In this document: positions 62,031-64,000 of the stretch, in pieces
Numbering within the stretch: position 1 is the first letter of the stretch
Layout: each line of letters starts with the position of its first letter
Assembly (NCBI GenBank): GCA_002713145.1
Contig: PAVS01000001.1
Span: 247,539 to 311,538, forward strand
DNA: 64,000 bases
Reading direction: 5' to 3'
Source of the DNA: Halobacteriovoraceae bacterium
Lineage (GTDB): Bacteria > Bdellovibrionota > Bacteriovoracia > Bacteriovoracales > Bacteriovoracaceae
The notes under the pieces: model-generated
Databases searched by the model: none
The model's input: the letters and a program-made list of their open reading frames with translations, nothing else
What the model was told of the DNA's origin: nothing
Program-made: the position numbers and the translations under genes

Positions 62031-62725
62031 TAGAATGACACCCCTATGCTGAAAACGAGATCATTATTCTGTCTCCACTTTTCTGTGTTTGGAGAACTTG
62101 GAGTTGCTGTTTGAAAATTCGTATTGAGAAACTCTAGTCCTACATGAACTCTTTTGTTCACATGAAATTTAACATTCGTTTTCAATTGAACGGGAATGAA
62201 AGTCTCGTCTTTATAAACATTTGGTGAATTTGGTGATTCTATATTGCTATCTAAACTACTTTCGACATTAAACTGACCGGTACCAACACCGAAAGACCAA
62301 TCGAAATAATAGATTTCATTAAAAGTATTAATCTTTCCATAGAATGGAGACCATATAAAAAAGACAGAAGCGTTACTAACGGGTCTTACAACGAAAGGTT
62401 CTGCACCATTTACGGCTCCTACAGATTTGAAAGCTGTGTTGTTTGAGTTATTCCATTGCATATAGCTGAATTCAATGGCGTACTCTTCCTTAAAGTAATA
62501 TCCTGCTTTGAGCTGGGCCCCTGTGGTATCTTGAAAATTACTTGTTTGATTAGAGGCATATCCTAGATCAACATAAAAAGAATTATCTTTTGGGTGAACC
62601 TTGTTTTGAAGTACATAAACGGACTTATCTGGGTCTAGCCACAAAAATTCATAGAGATCTTTCTCCCCGGCGAAAGTAGAGGAGGTGGCCAATAGCACTA
62701 GCAATGGAAGTATCTTTGTTAACAT
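62030..62725 (-). CDS. outer-membrane beta-barrel protein (GltA/GltB-like)
   Basis: A 231-residue protein with signal MLTKILPLLVLLATSSTFA and alternating amphipathic strands typical of an eight-to-ten-stranded barrel, ending in the aromatic terminus DLVFSIGVSF recognised by the BAM complex. Its size and place at the head of the operon fit GltA/GltB, the outer-membrane parts of the gliding complex. AAGGGA precedes the ATG. Confidence 0.82.
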   Translation of the reverse strand: MLTKILPLLVLLATSSTFAGEKDLYEFLWLDPDKSVYVLQNKVHPKDNSFYVDLGYASNQTSNFQDTTGAQLKAGYYFKEEYAIEFSYMQWNNSNNTAFKSVGAVNGAEPFVVRPVSNASVFFIWSPFYGKINTFNEIYYFDWSFGVGTGQFNVESSLDSNIESPNSPNVYKDETFIPVQLKTNVKFHVNKRVHVGLEFLNTNFQTATPSSPNTEKWRQNNDLVFSIGVSF

Positions 62726-63050
62726 TAACTAATCCCTTTTTTCAAAGTCATTAAGTTATTGAAAAACTAGATCTTCCATGAAGTTTTCAATGAGTTCGCT
62801 TAGTAAAAATATCGGACTCTTCTTTCTTCTTCTTTAGATTTTTTTAGTGAATTAACCATGCTCCAACTCAGTTAAATCACAACTAAAAATAGAATTATTA
62901 ACTTAATACAAGGGATGTCTCGCAATATGATTTTCGATTCACGTTCAGTTTCAGCTTACGTACAGCACATATTCGAGTATTGAAATTTTATTGTCCTATA
63001 GATTTGAATTTTAATCAAGTGTTTTTGTCGGGAAAATGCTCAAGGCTTCG
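62726..63050. other. gap upstream of the gliding-type operon
   Basis: About 325 bases with no credible gene. It should contain the operon promoter on the minus strand, but I see no convincing -35/-10 pair. The ribosome site AAGGGA lies just before the barrel gene. A terminator for the VWA gene forms its right border. Confidence 0.5.
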
Positions 63051-63084
63051 AAAATACGAGGAGGGCGTTAGCGCCCTCCTCGTA
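63051..63084 (-). terminator. terminator of the VWA gene
   Basis: A perfect 13-base-pair stem (arms 63055-63067 and 63072-63084, core GAGGAGGGCG) with a four-base loop is followed on the minus strand by four T residues. It separates the VWA gene from the motor operon. Confidence 0.85.
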
Positions 63085-63094
63085 TATAAATGGA

Positions 63095-64000
63095 TTAGTA
63101 TTCATACTCGATTGAGATGTCTGCCCCATCAGCTGGCGCCACATTAAATTTTACCGAGTTTGAATTTGAATTGTAGACCCAGTCAAAACTTTCTACACCA
63201 TCAACATAAACTTGGATTTGCGCTGAGTCTGCAGGAGTTTGAGATAGTGGGAATTGCTCAGTTAGACTAGAAATCTCTTCACCCATTTGTAGAAGAGTTT
63301 CGTGGAAGTCTGACTTGATACTGGCAACACTTCCGCCGGTAAGAACACTCATTTCATTATAACGCTCATAGCCTCTTGTGATGGCACCTCTTTTACTGGA
63401 AGGAACCATATCTACAATTGAGTATGCCTTTATCAACCCTTGATTTCCTTTCCACTTTCCTATTTGCTTTAAATGAGCTTCAGGGTCCTTCTCTGATTGG
63501 TCTTCCTCATCGCTCACATAAACAATGGCATAGTAGGCATCATCACGCATCCATTTGTTTTGAAATCTGTCCGTAAAGACTTCGGATGCCTTAATTCCCT
63601 TCTCATAGCCAGAACCTCTCGTTCCAACTTTGACCATTTCAGCAAAGTCTTGCATGAACCTGGGCTTGTTTTCTTTAAGCTTAGTAGAAGTAAGCTTTGC
63701 AATAGAGTCTTTGTATTCTCTACCAGCATTGTTTCTGCTGGTATCAGTTGTTGTGACCGCCATTTGGAAATCTATGTCTTTTTCAACAAACTCAGTGATA
63801 AAAGCTTCGAAGTTGTCACCAAGGGCTTTTTGTTCATCGCCCATACTTCCTGAGTTATCAATAACCCATAAAATATCTAGCTTTGATCCAGTAGCTCTTT
63901 GAGTAAAGGTATCAACTTGGTCTTGATAGGTTACGTCAGAGTCGTCATCGTTTCCAGATCCGTCGTTGTTGTCACCGTCGTCACCGCTTCCAGATCCGTC
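63095..64000 (-). CDS. von Willebrand A-domain protein (CglB-like candidate; 5' end outside window)
   Basis: At least 301 residues are encoded in this frame; the start is beyond the right edge. An ATG at 63844 is internal because the frame continues upstream through an Asp/Gly/Ser-rich linker (DGSGSGDDGDNNDGSG) and the VWA strand LDILWVIDNSGSMGDEQK. The latter contains the metal-ion-dependent adhesion site (DxSxS). YVSDEEDQSEKD and a C-terminal strand-rich domain follow. Extracellular VWA adhesins such as Myxococcus CglB have this domain. Linked to, but separated by a terminator from, the gliding-type operon. Confidence 0.82.
   Translation of the reverse strand, partial: DGSGSGDDGDNNDGSGNDDDSDVTYQDQVDTFTQRATGSKLDILWVIDNSGSMGDEQKALGDNFEAFITEFVEKDIDFQMAVTTTDTSRNNAGREYKDSIAKLTSTKLKENKPRFMQDFAEMVKVGTRGSGYEKGIKASEVFTDRFQNKWMRDDAYYAIVYVSDEEDQSEKDPEAHLKQIGKWKGNQGLIKAYSIVDMVPSSKRGAITRGYERYNEMSVLTGGSVASIKSDFHETLLQMGEEISSLTEQFPLSQTPADSAQIQVYVDGVESFDWVYNSNSNSVKFNVAPADGADISIEYEY

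Noticed and set aside
62880..63010. Short plus-strand frame of about 22 codons in the gap before the motor operon
   Set aside because: The start context is poor and the sequence lacks any feature of a small protein.
1..64000. CRISPR array, prophage or insertion sequence
   Set aside because: No regularly spaced repeats, integrase, transposase or phage structural genes were seen.

Overview
The window most resembles a Bdellovibrionota-type predatory bacterium, probably the Bacteriovoracaceae/Halobacteriovorax branch. This rests on the AT-rich sequence, many small exported proteins and lipoproteins, and above all a motility cluster of Myxococcus/Bdellovibrio Agl-Glt type. It is chromosomal, densely packed and mostly housekeeping or envelope biology. 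I saw no prophage, insertion sequence, CRISPR array or rRNA.

Layout. 1-7753: the end of a TPR-like gene, a small lipoprotein, a five-domain oligopeptide ABC transporter operon (lipoprotein receptor, two permeases, fused double ATPase) and a convergent sodium:solute symporter. 7914-14065: a two-gene unit of a degenerate HD-GYP protein and a 1700-residue protein with an N-terminal receiver-like domain, three internal repeats and a long C-terminal coiled coil. 14117-14423: tRNA-Leu(UAG) followed by a large inverted repeat and a tRNA-like scrap. 14424-16050: three small secreted proteins. 16109-25596: DTW enzyme, hflKC, ogt, DUF1232 protein, lipoprotein, DASS transporter, pckA, and a coupled ATP-cone nuclease/beta-CASP hydrolase pair. 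25654-38790: reductases, stress proteins, SRAP DNA-protein crosslink protein, GPH transporter, Ntn acylase, NYN protein, uridine kinase and a putative zinc protease. 38845-40764: a structured intergenic element and an ECF sigma/zinc anti-sigma operon. 40818-43332: response regulator, then lexA with two tiny downstream genes, divergent from dinB across a candidate LexA operator. 43319-52357: class II amidotransferase, a second oligopeptide-binding protein, exported protease-like and phospholipase D-like proteins, dihydrouridine synthase, YjbQ, NUDIX.

52362-64000 is the most interesting block. Ten minus-strand genes with overlaps or short gaps encode an outer-membrane barrel, TPR proteins, a small exported protein, a TolQ/MotA-like stator, two ExbD-like proteins, a giant TPR protein, a TPR lipoprotein, an FHA/AgmX-domain inner-membrane protein and an MscS channel. 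These correspond in domain type to the focal-adhesion gliding machine (GltA/B, GltC, AglR, AglQ/S, GltD, GltE, GltG). Directly upstream lies a von Willebrand A protein, the domain type of the Myxococcus adhesin CglB. The 1700-residue receiver/coiled-coil protein near the start has the architecture of AglZ/FrzS and may be the cytoplasmic scaffold of the same machine, although it is unlinked.

Two cross-cutting patterns stand out. Several genes have no Shine-Dalgarno sequence but carry a -10 hexamer 6-7 bases before the ATG, implying leaderless mRNAs. Convergent neighbours repeatedly overlap at their 3' ends. All identifications were made by reading the sequence and its translations; no database search was run.
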